A stretch of 64,000 nucleotides of DNA from an uncultured Mucilaginibacter sp. (GTDB lineage Bacteria; Bacteroidota; Bacteroidia; Sphingobacteriales; Sphingobacteriaceae), in contig NZ_CAMLHX010000018.1 in NCBI RefSeq assembly GCF_946479965.1, forward strand, positions 7,693 through 71,692, read 5' to 3'. This document shows positions 17,711 to 27,463 of the stretch, in pieces. Position numbers and translations under genes: made by a program. How positions within the stretch are numbered: position 1 is the stretch's first letter; every line of letters starts with the position of its first letter. The notes beneath the pieces were generated by a model. It had not been told where the DNA came from and did no database searches. It saw only the letters and a program-made list of their open reading frames with translations.

Positions 17711-18295
17711 ATGTATAATTATATCGACGGTAAATTAGCTTTTAAAAGCCCTGCTTATGTTGTGATTGATGCCGGTGGTGTTGGTTATCACATCAATATA
17801 TCATTACACACCTACTCTTTATTGGGCAGCATTGAGCGCCAAAAGCTGTACGTATGGCTCCATGTTAAAGAAGATGCACATACATTATACGGTTTTGCTG
17901 ATGAAGGCGAGCGTCGCCTGTTTTTGCACCTGATATCCATATCAGGGATAGGGCCAAATACGGCTCGAATGATGCTTTCATCCATAACACCCACCGAGAT
18001 CCAAACAGCCATAGTAAGCGGAAATGTTGCACTGATACAGCGCATTAAAGGCATCGGCCCAAAATCTGCCCAACGCGTTATATTGGAACTGCAAGACAAG
18101 TTGAGAAAAGAAGGATCCGAAACTTTAAGCGTAGCCCCACTTAACCCATCTGTTAAAGACGAAGCCTTATCTGCCCTGGTAATGCTTGGTTTTGCACGCA
18201 ATGCTGTAGAAAAAGTGTTGGAGCAGCAAATGAATAAAATAGATGGCCCGTTAACCGTAGAACAGCTTATAAAAATTGCGTTAAAAAGTTTATAA
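17711..18295 (+). CDS. ruvA: Holliday junction DNA helicase subunit RuvA
   Basis: RuvA binds Holliday junctions as a tetramer and loads RuvB for branch migration. The 194 aa protein has the OB-fold N-terminus (MYNYIDGKLAFKSPAYVVID, GVGYHINI) and two helix-hairpin-helix motifs (ISGIGPNTARMMLSS and IKGIGPKSAQRVILEL). Its flexible linker leads to the C-terminal RuvB-contacting domain (DEALSALVMLGFARNAVEKV). It lies 24 bases before sprA. Confidence 0.96.
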   Translation: MYNYIDGKLAFKSPAYVVIDAGGVGYHINISLHTYSLLGSIERQKLYVWLHVKEDAHTLYGFADEGERRLFLHLISISGIGPNTARMMLSSITPTEIQTAIVSGNVALIQRIKGIGPKSAQRVILELQDKLRKEGSETLSVAPLNPSVKDEALSALVMLGFARNAVEKVLEQQMNKIDGPLTVEQLIKIALKSL

Positions 18296-18319
18296 TTACC
18301 TTTAATTAAACTTTGGCCT

Positions 18320-21300
18320 TTGAGCGGGATTTTTACTGGTAGGTATGTTTTAGCATTGTTTATAATTGCCGCACTTTTCGGTATAGGAAATGCCTTTGCC
18401 CAGCAAACCCCATTAAGCAAACCCGACTCGGTAGTTATAAAAGTTCCGTACAATTACAAGCCTACCAATAACAGCCTTTCGCGCAAGGGGATATTTGACC
18501 CCGACCCCCCCGGCCTTACCCGCACAATAGAGTATGATGTTGCTACCAGTCGCTATGTAATGTATGAGCGCGTTGGTAATTTGCTGTACCGGCCACCGGT
18601 TTATCTCTCGTTTTCAGAATACCTTAAGTTAAAGCAACAGGAGGAAAAAAGGACCTATTTTAGAAAGCTGACGGATAATTATGCTTATCAATCGCAACAG
18701 CCGGGTTTTTTACCCCAGATAAAGGTGCGCAGTCAAACGTTCGCCAAAATATTTGGCAACAACGTAATTGATATCCGTCCGCAGGGCTCGGCTGAGGCTA
18801 TTATGTCGGGTCAGATCAATAACAATCAGAACCCGTTGTTTAACACCCGGCAGCGCAAGCAATTCAACTTTAATTTTGATCAGCGTATCCAGCTTAACGT
18901 AACGGGTAACATAGGTGATAAACTGAAAATTGCCACCAACTACAATACCGACGCGCAGTTTCAGTTTGACAACCAGTTTAAACTGGAATACAAGGGCCAC
19001 GCCGATGAAATTATCCAGGAAATACAAGCGGGAACGGTAAGCATGCCGCTGCCCACCACCTTGATAACCGGTACACAGGCTTTGTTTGGTATCCGCACTA
19101 AATTGAAGTTTGGCAGGCTGGGCGTAACCAGCGTGTTTTCGCAGCAGCGCTCGCAATCGCGGACACTTACTATAAGCAATGGCTCGCAGCAAGGCGAGAT
19201 CAATTTGGTAGCGTCAGATTACGAGGCCAACAAGCACTATTTCCTGTCGCAGTATTTCCGCGATACTTACAATAAATCGTTGGCTAATATTCCGCTCAAC
19301 GGTTCCGGAGTTAATATTACCCGTATTGAGGTTTGGGTGACCAACAGGACCAACTCAACCACCGATTCAAGGGACGTGTTGGGTTTGCTTGACCTTGGCG
19401 AGAATAAGCCTTACGCTACGCCACTTGTACAGGGCGGGCCTGGTTATTCGCCTTTACCCTCTGGTTTTTTGGGACCAATTGCAGCGCAGCAATCTAACTC
19501 GCTTTTACAGAATTTACCGGCGGGTGCCCGCCAAACCAACGACCCCACCAACTCGTTGGCCAATTACTTTGCAGCTAATGGCGGTACGGACAACTATGCC
19601 AAGCTTACCTACGCCCGTAAGCTTACCACCAAAGAATTTACGCTGCAATCGCAGTTGGGCTATATATCGCTCAACTATCCTTTAAATAATGATGAGGTAC
19701 TTGCCGTGGCCTTTCAGTACACTTACAACGGCGTGCAGTACCAGGTGGGTGAGTTCTCAACCGATATTCCTGTTGATCCGGCGCAGCCGAAAGTGTTGTA
19801 CCTAAAGCTGGTAAAAAACACGCTGCTTAAAACTAAACTTCCTACCTGGAAGCTGATGATGAAGAATATCTACTCGCTTAACGCGTACCAGATAAGCCCG
19901 CAAAACTTTAAGCTGCGTATTGCCCGCTTGGATGATAAGACCAGCGTTGAGAAACCTGTAATGGAGGAAGGGCAGAATACCAACGGTAAATTATGGCTAC
20001 AGCTTACGGGGTTGGATAATTTAAGTCAGCAGAACGAAAAACGACCGGATGGCTACTTTGATTTTTTAGAGGGTATAACCATTGATTCACAAAACGGGCG
20101 AATTGTCTTTCCGGTATTAGAGCCTTTCGGCTCTGACCTTGCCGCGAAATTTAATCCCGGTGAAACCGACCTGATCAAGCGTTACGTTTACCAGCAGTTG
20201 TATGATTCTACAAAAACGGTGGCGCAGCAATTCTTCCCGCAGTTAAACCGGTATGCCATAAAGGGCACTTACTCAGCGCAGGGCGGCGGTGGTACCTATC
20301 AGCTTAACGCCACTAATATTCCGCAGGGCTCGGTAGTTGTTTCCGCAGGGGCCACCAAGTTGGCAGAGGGCACTGATTATACCATTGATTATAATTCGGG
20401 CCGTATCACTATCATCAATGGAGCGTTACTTTCATCTGGTCAGCCCATCACAGTAAACCTGGAAAATAATGAGCTTTTCGGTGTGCAGCAAAAATCCTTA
20501 TACGGCGCACGGTTTGATTATCGCCTGAACAATAAACTGGCGCTGGGCGGTACAATTATGCACCTTACGGAGCAACCCATTTCGCAAAATGAAGCTATTG
20601 GTGCCGAATCCATCTCTAACACCATATGGGGTTTGGACGTCAATTACAGTTCGGAATCGCGCTTTTTAACCCGTATGGTTGATAAGCTCCCATTCCTGAC
20701 AACCAAAGCGCCATCATCAGTTAATTTCAGCGGGGAATTTGCTCAGCTTTTACCCGGCAGCCCAAGTGTTTTAAGTTATGCAGGTGCACGTAACGGTACA
20801 TCATATCTGGATGATTTTGAGAACAGCCAGTCTATTATTGACGTAAAAGCCGCTAATGCGTGGCAACTTTCGGGTACACCACGCATGTTTCCGGAAGCGA
20901 GTCTGTTCAATAATTTAGCCTACGGATACAATCGTGCCCGTTTGGCCTTTTATAACATCGACCCGATATTTTATACTTCAAGTAATATCCCCATTTCGCG
21001 TGCGCAGTTATCTAACCATTACGTAAGGCAGATCTTTCAAACAGAGGTGTTTCCTTACAAGCAATCAGTTACGGGGCAACCCCTGGCTGTTGCCACGTTA
21101 GATCTGGCTTTTTATCCAACTATCCGTGGTCCGTATAACTATGCCACAACCGGCATTAACCCCGACGGTACGCTGCAAAATCCAAAGTCGCGTTGGGGTG
21201 GTATCTATCGCGGTATTCCCATTACAGATTTCCAATCGCTCAACGTGCAATACATTGAGTTTTGGGTGATGGATCCCTTTATTTATAAACCGCAATCGCA

Positions 21301-24300
21301 GGGTGGCGATCTATACGTTAACCTCGGCAGCACATCAGAAGACGTGCTGAAAGACGGACGCAAAAGTTTGGAAAACGGCCTGCCCGCCAACGGAGATTAC
21401 AGTACAGTTGACAATACCGTTTGGGGCCGCGTAACCCGTACGCAGCCGGTTATTAACGCTTTTGATAGTAACCCTACATCACGGTCATTGCAGGATATAG
21501 GTTTGGATGGGTTAAATGACGCTGATGAGCGTACCAACTTTGCCAATGCTATACAGCAAATACAGGGGCAGGTAAGTGCAGGGGCCGCTGCCGCATTTAA
21601 CAATGACCCATCATCGGACGATTTTCAGTATTATTTGGGTGCTAATCAAGACCAGGCAGGCGCGGGTATACTCTCTCGTTATAGCCGGTATAATGGCAAT
21701 GAGAGCAACTCAAAAACCGCAGAGCAATCGCAGGCCGAATTAGGGCTGCCCACATCGGCATCAACCTCTTTGCCGGATGGTGAAGATATTGACCGCGATA
21801 ATAACATGAGTCAGGACGATCAGTACTTTCAATACAAGGTATCTATGCGGCCTGCTGATTTAGTAGTGGGGCAAAACTTTGTTAATGACAAGCTTACATC
21901 GCAGGTAAAACTGGCTGATGGCACTACGCAGCCTGTAACCTGGTATCAGTTTCGTATTCCCGTTACATCTTATCAATTTGCCGTTGGCGGTATACAAGAT
22001 TTTAAGGCCATCCGCTATATGCGTATGTTCATGACCAATTTTGCCGATACAGCCGTTCTGCGTTTCGCAACAATGGAGCTGGTTAGGGGAGATTGGCGCG
22101 CGTTCAACACCGAAAATAATCCTGCTAATGTTATTGCTGATGTGGCTTTAAATAACCCGCCGCTTGATAATTCGACCTTTGCTGTGCAAACCGTAAATAT
22201 TGAAGAGAACGGCAAGCGCGTACCCATCCCTTACGTGGTGCCGCCCGGTATACAGCGCCAGCGCGATTACAATAACCTGCAGATCAATAGCCAATTAAAT
22301 GAGCAATCGCTGTCGCAAACGGTAACCAACCTTACTGACGGTTATTCAAGGGCATCATTTAAAACTTTTTATAATGATTTGCGCCGCTATAATCATTTGC
22401 AAATGTTTATTCATGCGGAAGCGGTACCTCAAAACAACCTGCGCGATGGTGAGTTAAGCGCGTTTGTACGTTTAGGAACAGATTACCAGAACAATTTTTA
22501 CGAATACGAGATCCCACTTGTAGTAACGCAACCCGGCAGCACTAACCCGAGCAGCATTTGGCCCGCCGATAACGAGCTGGATATTGATCTGAGCATATTA
22601 ACTGATGCCAAACTGGCGCGTAACAACGCAAAATACCAAGGCATACCATGGCCGGTAAACAGGCCTTTTACTTACTCCAACGGGCGCAACCGCATTACCA
22701 TAATGGGGGTGCCTGATCTGAGTCGTTTACGCACCATTATGCTGGGTGTGCGCAATCCATATAAAGGAAACTCGCCTACCGGGGTTGACGATGGGCTACC
22801 CAAAGCCGGCATAGTCTGGTTTGATGAGTTGAGGCTTACCGACTTTAAAACCAAAAAAGGTTTTGCGGCAACGGCCCGGGTCGATCTTAAACTGGCAGAT
22901 GTTGCGGTGGTAACAGTTGCAGGTAGTAAATCAACTGCAGGCTTCGGCGCGCTGGATTCTAAACTGCAGGAACGATCATTAAATGATAACCAGGCTTATG
23001 ACATATCTGCGAGTATGGATATAGGCAGGTTTTTTCCTGAAAAATCAGGGATAAAGATTCCCACCTATGTAAATCTTTCATCGCAGGTGAGCACACCAAT
23101 GTATGATCCCGGTCAGCCGGATATCTTATTAAAACAATCATTAGCTGCTGCTACAACGGAACACCAGCGCGACTCGATAAAAACAGTATCCGAAGACTAT
23201 ACAAAACGGCGCAGCATTAATTTTACTAATGTGCATAAAGAGCGCACCGACCCTACAGCGTTGGTACATTTGTGGGATATTGAGAATTTTAACGTAAGCT
23301 ACGCTTTTACAGAATACCTGCACCGCGACTTTATAACGGAGAACAATGTGGAGCGAACTTATACCGGCGCTTTCGCTTACAACTACGCTAATCAGCCCAA
23401 ATATATTAGTCCGCTGGCTAAGGCTATAAAAAGCAATCCATTGGCTTTACTGCGCGATATCAATTTTAGTCCGGTGCCTTCGCGGCTTAACTTTAGTATG
23501 AACTTTAACCGGTTTTACGCCGAGAACTCGTTGCGTAACACGGATCGTGACAACCCGACACCCATACCCACCAACTTTAATAAAAATTTCAACATTGTGC
23601 GTATTTATGGGATAGGGTGGAACCTGACCAAATCATTAACCATGGACCTGGATGCCACCAATTTATCGGTAGTTGACGAGCCCTATGGGCGTATAACGGG
23701 TTTAAAGCGCGATACACTTTGGGAGAATATAAAAAAACTGGGCCGTACCACTAACTACAATCACAATTTAAGTTTGAATTACACAGCGCCAATAAACAAG
23801 ATACCCGGACTTGATTGGACTACCATGATAGTGCATTACCAAACGCATTTTGATTGGCAGGCGCAGCCTTTGTTCGGCATTAAAGATCCGCAGCTAAACG
23901 TGGGCAATACTATCCAAAACGCCCGCACTATTCAACTTACTCCCTCACTTGATTTTACGCGGCTGTATAGTAAGTTTTCTGCATACAGGGATAGGCAGAA
24001 GCCCGATTTTGAAGGTAAAGGCATCGCCGATTTCTTTATGGGGGCCTTGTTCAGCATAAAAAATATAAGTGGCACGTATACCAATACAAAGGGTACATTC
24101 CTGCCGGGATATCTGCCGCAATCCAATGTTTTTGGTCAGGATTTTACCTATGATGCGCCCGGCTTAGGTTTCCTTTTAGGCAGCCAGGCTGATCTGCGCG
24201 AAAAAGCGATAGCCAACGGCTGGCTGTCAAAAAATACGTTGCAAAATCAGTTGTACGTTAAAACCTTTTACGAGGACCTGCGTCTTAAAGCGACGGTTGA

Positions 24301-25384
24301 ACCCATACGCGACCTGCGCATACAGTTGTCATCCTTCAAAACCCAGAACCGAAATTATCAAACCAACTTTAAATATTCTGATGTAACAGGCGGGTTTGAA
24401 AACATGGCGGCAATTACCGCCGGCGACTACAATATTTCTTTCTTCTCGCTGGCTACCGCGTTCTCGTCTCCTTCCGGGGTTGAGAATATTTCGGCGCCAT
24501 TTTTAAAATTTTTAGATAACCGGGCAGCCATTTCAAAACGCCTGGGTGCTCAAAACCCAAATTCGACAGGAACAAACGCGGCCGGTTTTGCTGATGGTTA
24601 TGGCCCTAACGCGCAAAACGTGTTGGTGCCGGCTTTTTTGGCGGCTATTACGGGCAAAGATCCATCAGGCGCTAATTTGAGCCAGTTTCCGTCCATACCC
24701 ATTCCTAACTGGCAAATTACGTACGGCGGTTTAAGCAGAATACCTTTTATGCAGGAGATATTTGATTCGTTCGATTTGCGGCATGGCTACCAATCTACTT
24801 ACATGGTAAGCAATTACAGTAGCCTGCTGCAATACCAGGAAACCGGCGGAAACGCCGTTTCGCGCGATGTTAATAACGACTTTTTGCCCCGCTATCAGTT
24901 TGGGCAGATAAGTATATACGAGCAGTTTGTGCCCTTGCTTGGTGCAGATATGCGCTTTAAGAATAATGTAACAGCTAATTTTGAATACAGGCAAAGCCGA
25001 ATATTAAGTTTAAGCATGGCTAACAGTCAGCTTACTCAGCAAAATGAGAAAGTGGTAATTTTTGGGATGGGCTATAAAACCCGCAACTTCAGGTTCCCGT
25101 TTGGTTTGTTCAGAAACACTATCCTGAAAAACGACCTTAACTTTAAACTGGATTTTGCGCTGCGCGATAACAAAACGCTGATCTACCGTGCAGATGTGCA
25201 AGCCGCTCAGATTTCATCAGGCGCGCAAAACATAACCTACAGGCCATCTATAGATTATACTATAAGTCAGCGGTTTAACATGACACTGTTTTACGATTCA
25301 AACCTTACCAAGCCATATACTTCGCAATCATTCAATACCTCGTTCACCAACTTTGGAGTTAATTTAAAGTTGCTGTTGCAGTAG
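18320..25384 (+). CDS. sprA: SprA, type IX secretion/gliding outer-membrane translocon (TTG start)
   Basis: A 2354 aa protein, the length expected for SprA (Sov), the giant beta-barrel through which type IX secretion cargo crosses the outer membrane; it is also required for gliding. It has a signal peptide (LALFIIAALFGIGNAFAQQ). SprA-type blocks include DKLKIATNYNTDAQFQFDNQ, NITRIEVWVTNR, SYLDDFENSQSIIDVKAAN, YIEFWVMDPF and a beta-strand-rich C-terminus ending FTNFGVNLKLLLQ. The stop codon of ruvA is in the same frame and no ATG lies between, so TTG 18320 is the best start; the first internal Met is about residue 80 and would lose the signal. Numerous short antisense frames inside it are shadows. 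Confidence 0.93.
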   Translation: MSGIFTGRYVLALFIIAALFGIGNAFAQQTPLSKPDSVVIKVPYNYKPTNNSLSRKGIFDPDPPGLTRTIEYDVATSRYVMYERVGNLLYRPPVYLSFSEYLKLKQQEEKRTYFRKLTDNYAYQSQQPGFLPQIKVRSQTFAKIFGNNVIDIRPQGSAEAIMSGQINNNQNPLFNTRQRKQFNFNFDQRIQLNVTGNIGDKLKIATNYNTDAQFQFDNQFKLEYKGHADEIIQEIQAGTVSMPLPTTLITGTQALFGIRTKLKFGRLGVTSVFSQQRSQSRTLTISNGSQQGEINLVASDYEANKHYFLSQYFRDTYNKSLANIPLNGSGVNITRIEVWVTNRTNSTTDSRDVLGLLDLGENKPYATPLVQGGPGYSPLPSGFLGPIAAQQSNSLLQNLPAGARQTNDPTNSLANYFAANGGTDNYAKLTYARKLTTKEFTLQSQLGYISLNYPLNNDEVLAVAFQYTYNGVQYQVGEFSTDIPVDPAQPKVLYLKLVKNTLLKTKLPTWKLMMKNIYSLNAYQISPQNFKLRIARLDDKTSVEKPVMEEGQNTNGKLWLQLTGLDNLSQQNEKRPDGYFDFLEGITIDSQNGRIVFPVLEPFGSDLAAKFNPGETDLIKRYVYQQLYDSTKTVAQQFFPQLNRYAIKGTYSAQGGGGTYQLNATNIPQGSVVVSAGATKLAEGTDYTIDYNSGRITIINGALLSSGQPITVNLENNELFGVQQKSLYGARFDYRLNNKLALGGTIMHLTEQPISQNEAIGAESISNTIWGLDVNYSSESRFLTRMVDKLPFLTTKAPSSVNFSGEFAQLLPGSPSVLSYAGARNGTSYLDDFENSQSIIDVKAANAWQLSGTPRMFPEASLFNNLAYGYNRARLAFYNIDPIFYTSSNIPISRAQLSNHYVRQIFQTEVFPYKQSVTGQPLAVATLDLAFYPTIRGPYNYATTGINPDGTLQNPKSRWGGIYRGIPITDFQSLNVQYIEFWVMDPFIYKPQSQGGDLYVNLGSTSEDVLKDGRKSLENGLPANGDYSTVDNTVWGRVTRTQPVINAFDSNPTSRSLQDIGLDGLNDADERTNFANAIQQIQGQVSAGAAAAFNNDPSSDDFQYYLGANQDQAGAGILSRYSRYNGNESNSKTAEQSQAELGLPTSASTSLPDGEDIDRDNNMSQDDQYFQYKVSMRPADLVVGQNFVNDKLTSQVKLADGTTQPVTWYQFRIPVTSYQFAVGGIQDFKAIRYMRMFMTNFADTAVLRFATMELVRGDWRAFNTENNPANVIADVALNNPPLDNSTFAVQTVNIEENGKRVPIPYVVPPGIQRQRDYNNLQINSQLNEQSLSQTVTNLTDGYSRASFKTFYNDLRRYNHLQMFIHAEAVPQNNLRDGELSAFVRLGTDYQNNFYEYEIPLVVTQPGSTNPSSIWPADNELDIDLSILTDAKLARNNAKYQGIPWPVNRPFTYSNGRNRITIMGVPDLSRLRTIMLGVRNPYKGNSPTGVDDGLPKAGIVWFDELRLTDFKTKKGFAATARVDLKLADVAVVTVAGSKSTAGFGALDSKLQERSLNDNQAYDISASMDIGRFFPEKSGIKIPTYVNLSSQVSTPMYDPGQPDILLKQSLAAATTEHQRDSIKTVSEDYTKRRSINFTNVHKERTDPTALVHLWDIENFNVSYAFTEYLHRDFITENNVERTYTGAFAYNYANQPKYISPLAKAIKSNPLALLRDINFSPVPSRLNFSMNFNRFYAENSLRNTDRDNPTPIPTNFNKNFNIVRIYGIGWNLTKSLTMDLDATNLSVVDEPYGRITGLKRDTLWENIKKLGRTTNYNHNLSLNYTAPINKIPGLDWTTMIVHYQTHFDWQAQPLFGIKDPQLNVGNTIQNARTIQLTPSLDFTRLYSKFSAYRDRQKPDFEGKGIADFFMGALFSIKNISGTYTNTKGTFLPGYLPQSNVFGQDFTYDAPGLGFLLGSQADLREKAIANGWLSKNTLQNQLYVKTFYEDLRLKATVEPIRDLRIQLSSFKTQNRNYQTNFKYSDVTGGFENMAAITAGDYNISFFSLATAFSSPSGVENISAPFLKFLDNRAAISKRLGAQNPNSTGTNAAGFADGYGPNAQNVLVPAFLAAITGKDPSGANLSQFPSIPIPNWQITYGGLSRIPFMQEIFDSFDLRHGYQSTYMVSNYSSLLQYQETGGNAVSRDVNNDFLPRYQFGQISIYEQFVPLLGADMRFKNNVTANFEYRQSRILSLSMANSQLTQQNEKVVIFGMGYKTRNFRFPFGLFRNTILKNDLNFKLDFALRDNKTLIYRADVQAAQISSGAQNITYRPSIDYTISQRFNMTLFYDSNLTKPYTSQSFNTSFTNFGVNLKLLLQ

Positions 25385-25494
25385 GTAAAAATCGCTGTGA
25401 TTGAGGGGGGCGAAAGTCGCGATAGCTACTGGGCCGCGACTATGCATGGTGCTTTCTTGCTGCGGTCGCATCTGTCAATTGCAATACTTTAGCT

Positions 25495-25676
25495 GTTGCA
25501 AGACCTGTATAGTTTGGGTGGTTTTTCAGCGATTTGATAATCAGTAACTTAACTAGCTTTTACAGCTAAACTTCCTGACGAATAAGTGTGTTGCAAAGTG
25601 TTGCATCCTATTTTTGTAAAATACTTATAACTAACCATTTACATAAAAATGCTGTTGCAAGTGTTGCAATTGTTGC
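25495..25676 (+). repeat. GTTGCA word cluster in the sprA/SirB1 intergenic region
   Basis: The 321-base gap 25385-25705 holds no gene. GTTGCA occurs at 25495, 25590, 25600, 25654 and 25663 and is truncated to GTTGC at 25672; the last three are spaced exactly nine bases apart, and a reverse-complement copy sits at 25687 (TGCAAC). A separate 7-bp inverted repeat (25415-25421 with 25435-25441) has no T-run. No promoter or terminator was recognised. The repeat could be a binding-site array or slippage product. Confidence 0.5.
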
Positions 25677-25705
25677 TTATATTTTCTGCAACAGCATCAA
25701 TGCAG

Positions 25706-26563
25706 TTAATCCAAAATATTCAATAATTCATTTAATTCATTCACCTTATCCGGTGCGCTCAAATGCTCGTAAGAGCTGATGAGGTTGCGCAGAATGCGGC
25801 GCACGATATCGGTGTTGGAGCAGGGCTCGTAAAACTGCTTATCAAAGTTCAGGTTCAGTTGTTTCAGGAACATGTCCACATCCCTGCGGCCAAAAATGAA
25901 GCCTTTATTAAACGCATTAATATAGAACAATACGCCGCCTTCCATTTCGCTTTGCTGGCTTTCATCCATATAAGCCAGTATAAAATGCTGCGGCAGGTTA
26001 ACGCCATAAACGGGAATATCCAGTTTTTGCGCTACAATAGAGTATATGCTGGCCAGCATTATCTGGTTGCCCTTTTTGGTCTCGAGCACCTGGTTAAGGT
26101 AACTGTTCTGCGGATCCTGGTGGTTGGTGGTATTGCCGCTAAAGCCGTGCAGATGGTAAAAAACGTGATTAATAAGCTTAACCTGCTCAACCGGGCTGGC
26201 TTCGTTCATCATTTGTATCCACACATCGCGCTTAATGGCTTCTATCTGATTGATCAGTTTTTGCTCGTCGAGGTCGGGGTATTGGTAACGGTTAATTACA
26301 AGTATGCCTTGCAGCAGATCAAATGATCCGCTTTGATGCCACAGCTTCAAATCGGTTTTTAAAATCCCGAATTGGATCTCGTGTACCAGGTTGGCAATGC
26401 GCTCCTGTAAAATGGGATCAAAAGCCTGCTCAAAGGCGCCTTCTAAATACTCGATAGCTTCGCTGCCGTACGACAACAATTTATCGTGTACGTGGTTGTA
26501 TATTTCCTGATCTGGATCATCCAACAGGCGTATAAGGGAATTTACTTCTGTTTGATTTATCAT
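25706..26563 (-). CDS. SirB1-like transglutaminase-fold protein
   Basis: A 285 aa cytosolic protein with an N-terminal helical region and a transglutaminase-like core typical of SirB1 proteins: INHVFYHLHGFSGN, DPQNSYLNQVLETKKGNQI, MLASIYSIVAQKLDIPVYGVNLPQHFIL. The catalytic Cys of true transglutaminases is not evident (the usual C position reads MLASIY), so it may be non-enzymatic, as most SirB1 members are thought to be. A promoter-like TTG-N20-TATTTTAG lies just upstream. The gene is divergent from the methyltransferase and convergent with sprA. Confidence 0.8.
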   Translation of the reverse strand: MINQTEVNSLIRLLDDPDQEIYNHVHDKLLSYGSEAIEYLEGAFEQAFDPILQERIANLVHEIQFGILKTDLKLWHQSGSFDLLQGILVINRYQYPDLDEQKLINQIEAIKRDVWIQMMNEASPVEQVKLINHVFYHLHGFSGNTTNHQDPQNSYLNQVLETKKGNQIMLASIYSIVAQKLDIPVYGVNLPQHFILAYMDESQQSEMEGGVLFYINAFNKGFIFGRRDVDMFLKQLNLNFDKQFYEPCSNTDIVRRILRNLISSYEHLSAPDKVNELNELLNILD

Positions 26564-26571
26564 CTATACCG

Positions 26572-26602
26572 CTAAAATACTAAGGTTTGTATAATTTTAC
26601 AA
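26572..26602 (-). promoter_or_regulatory. promoter-like element of the SirB1-like gene
   Basis: On the minus strand TTG (26602-26600), 20-base spacer and TATTTTAG (26579-26572), one mismatch to TAnnTTTG, ending eight bases before the ATG at 26563. It overlaps the region upstream of the divergent methyltransferase gene. Confidence 0.4.
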
Positions 26603-26603
26603 C

Positions 26604-27389
26604 ATGTTCAATATAAGGTTCGGGTTTGACTACCTTTTGTACCGCTTAAAAGCAAAAACCAGGCATGGCCTGCATTCGCCCTTTGTTTACCGTTTGGTTG
26701 ATAAAGTTATATACGATTATAATGCCAAAAAAGTATATGATGAGGTAGAGGCCATTCGTCAAGATTTACTCGCTGATGACCGGATGATAACCGTTACCGA
26801 CCTTGGCGCAGGGTCGCATGTTAATAACAACAAACAAAAGCGGGTAGGGGATATCGCCAAAAACGCGCTTAAGCCACCGCCACTTGCACAATTACTGTAT
26901 CGCCTCGCGGCCGACGCGCAGCCTGATAATATTATAGAACTGGGTACATGTTTGGGCACTACATCGGTTTACCTGCAAAAAGCAGCACCGCAGGCAAAAG
27001 TTTACACATTAGAAGGTTGCCCGCAAACAGCCGGCGTGGCTAAGGAAAGTTTCGCAAACGCTAACACAGATAATATCCAATTGGTAATTGGCAATTTTGA
27101 CGATACCCTGCCGGATGTTATTGAAGGTTTAGATAAACTGGACTTTGTATTTGTTGATGGCAACCACCGCAAGGATGCCACCCTGAAGTATTTTGAATGG
27201 TGCTTGCCCAAGGTGCATGGAGGTACCCTGCTAATATTTGATGACATTTACTGGAGCGAAGGTATGAAAGAAGCCTGGAGCGAAATTAAAGCGCACTCGG
27301 AGGTAACAGTAACGGTTGATCTGTTTTGGATAGGCTTGGTGTACTTTAGAAAAGAGCAAGTGAAGGAGGATTTTGTTATTAGGTATTAG
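26604..27389 (+). CDS. class I SAM-dependent methyltransferase
   Basis: A 261 aa Rossmann-fold methyltransferase. Motif I is NIIELGTCLGTTSVYL, the acidic end of strand 2 is KVYTLEGCP, and motif IV is LDFVFVDGNHRKDATLKYF, similar to O-methyltransferases of the catechol/caffeoyl-CoA type. The acceptor substrate is not recognisable. The N-terminus (LLYRLKAKTRHGLHSPFVY) is characteristic of a Bacteroidota-wide family. The gene is convergent with the BamA-like gene; a perfect inverted repeat (27402-27450) lies between them. Confidence 0.85.
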   Translation: MFNIRFGFDYLLYRLKAKTRHGLHSPFVYRLVDKVIYDYNAKKVYDEVEAIRQDLLADDRMITVTDLGAGSHVNNNKQKRVGDIAKNALKPPPLAQLLYRLAADAQPDNIIELGTCLGTTSVYLQKAAPQAKVYTLEGCPQTAGVAKESFANANTDNIQLVIGNFDDTLPDVIEGLDKLDFVFVDGNHRKDATLKYFEWCLPKVHGGTLLIFDDIYWSEGMKEAWSEIKAHSEVTVTVDLFWIGLVYFRKEQVKEDFVIRY

Positions 27390-27401
27390 ATAGATCATGG
27401 A

Positions 27402-27450
27402 TGATGGTTCATAGATCATAGTCACTATTACCATGATCTATGAACCATCA
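27402..27450. repeat. 18-bp perfect inverted repeat between convergent genes
   Basis: TGATGGTTCATAGATCAT (27402-27419) and its exact reverse complement (27433-27450), spacer 13 bases. The left flank repeats the same words (GATAGATCATGGATG). It may serve as a bidirectional transcription stop, although neither arm is followed by a long T-run. It belongs to a set of word-like junction repeats also seen at 51269, 59466 and 61707. Confidence 0.75.
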
Positions 27451-27463
27451 ACTATCAACTGAC

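Noticed and set aside
17812..18453. A 213-codon open frame on the minus strand opposite ruvA and the start of sprA
   Set aside because: It is fully antisense to two well-recognised genes, its translation has no recognisable domains, and its composition follows the complementary strand.
18710..19192. A 160-codon minus-strand frame inside sprA
   Set aside because: sprA is unmistakable here, so the frame is a shadow of it.
25415..25441. Inverted repeat AGTCGCG / CGCGACT downstream of sprA as a terminator
   Set aside because: The stem is only 7 bp with a 13-base loop and no T-run follows in either direction.
25590..25680. Possible CRISPR-like array from the GTTGCA words
   Set aside because: The repeated unit is only six bases at 9-10 base spacing, with no spacers of CRISPR length and no cas genes nearby.
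25763..26326. A 187-codon plus-strand frame opposite the SirB1-like gene
   Set aside because: The opposite strand encodes a protein with clear SirB1 motifs and a promoter-like element; the plus frame shows no family features.
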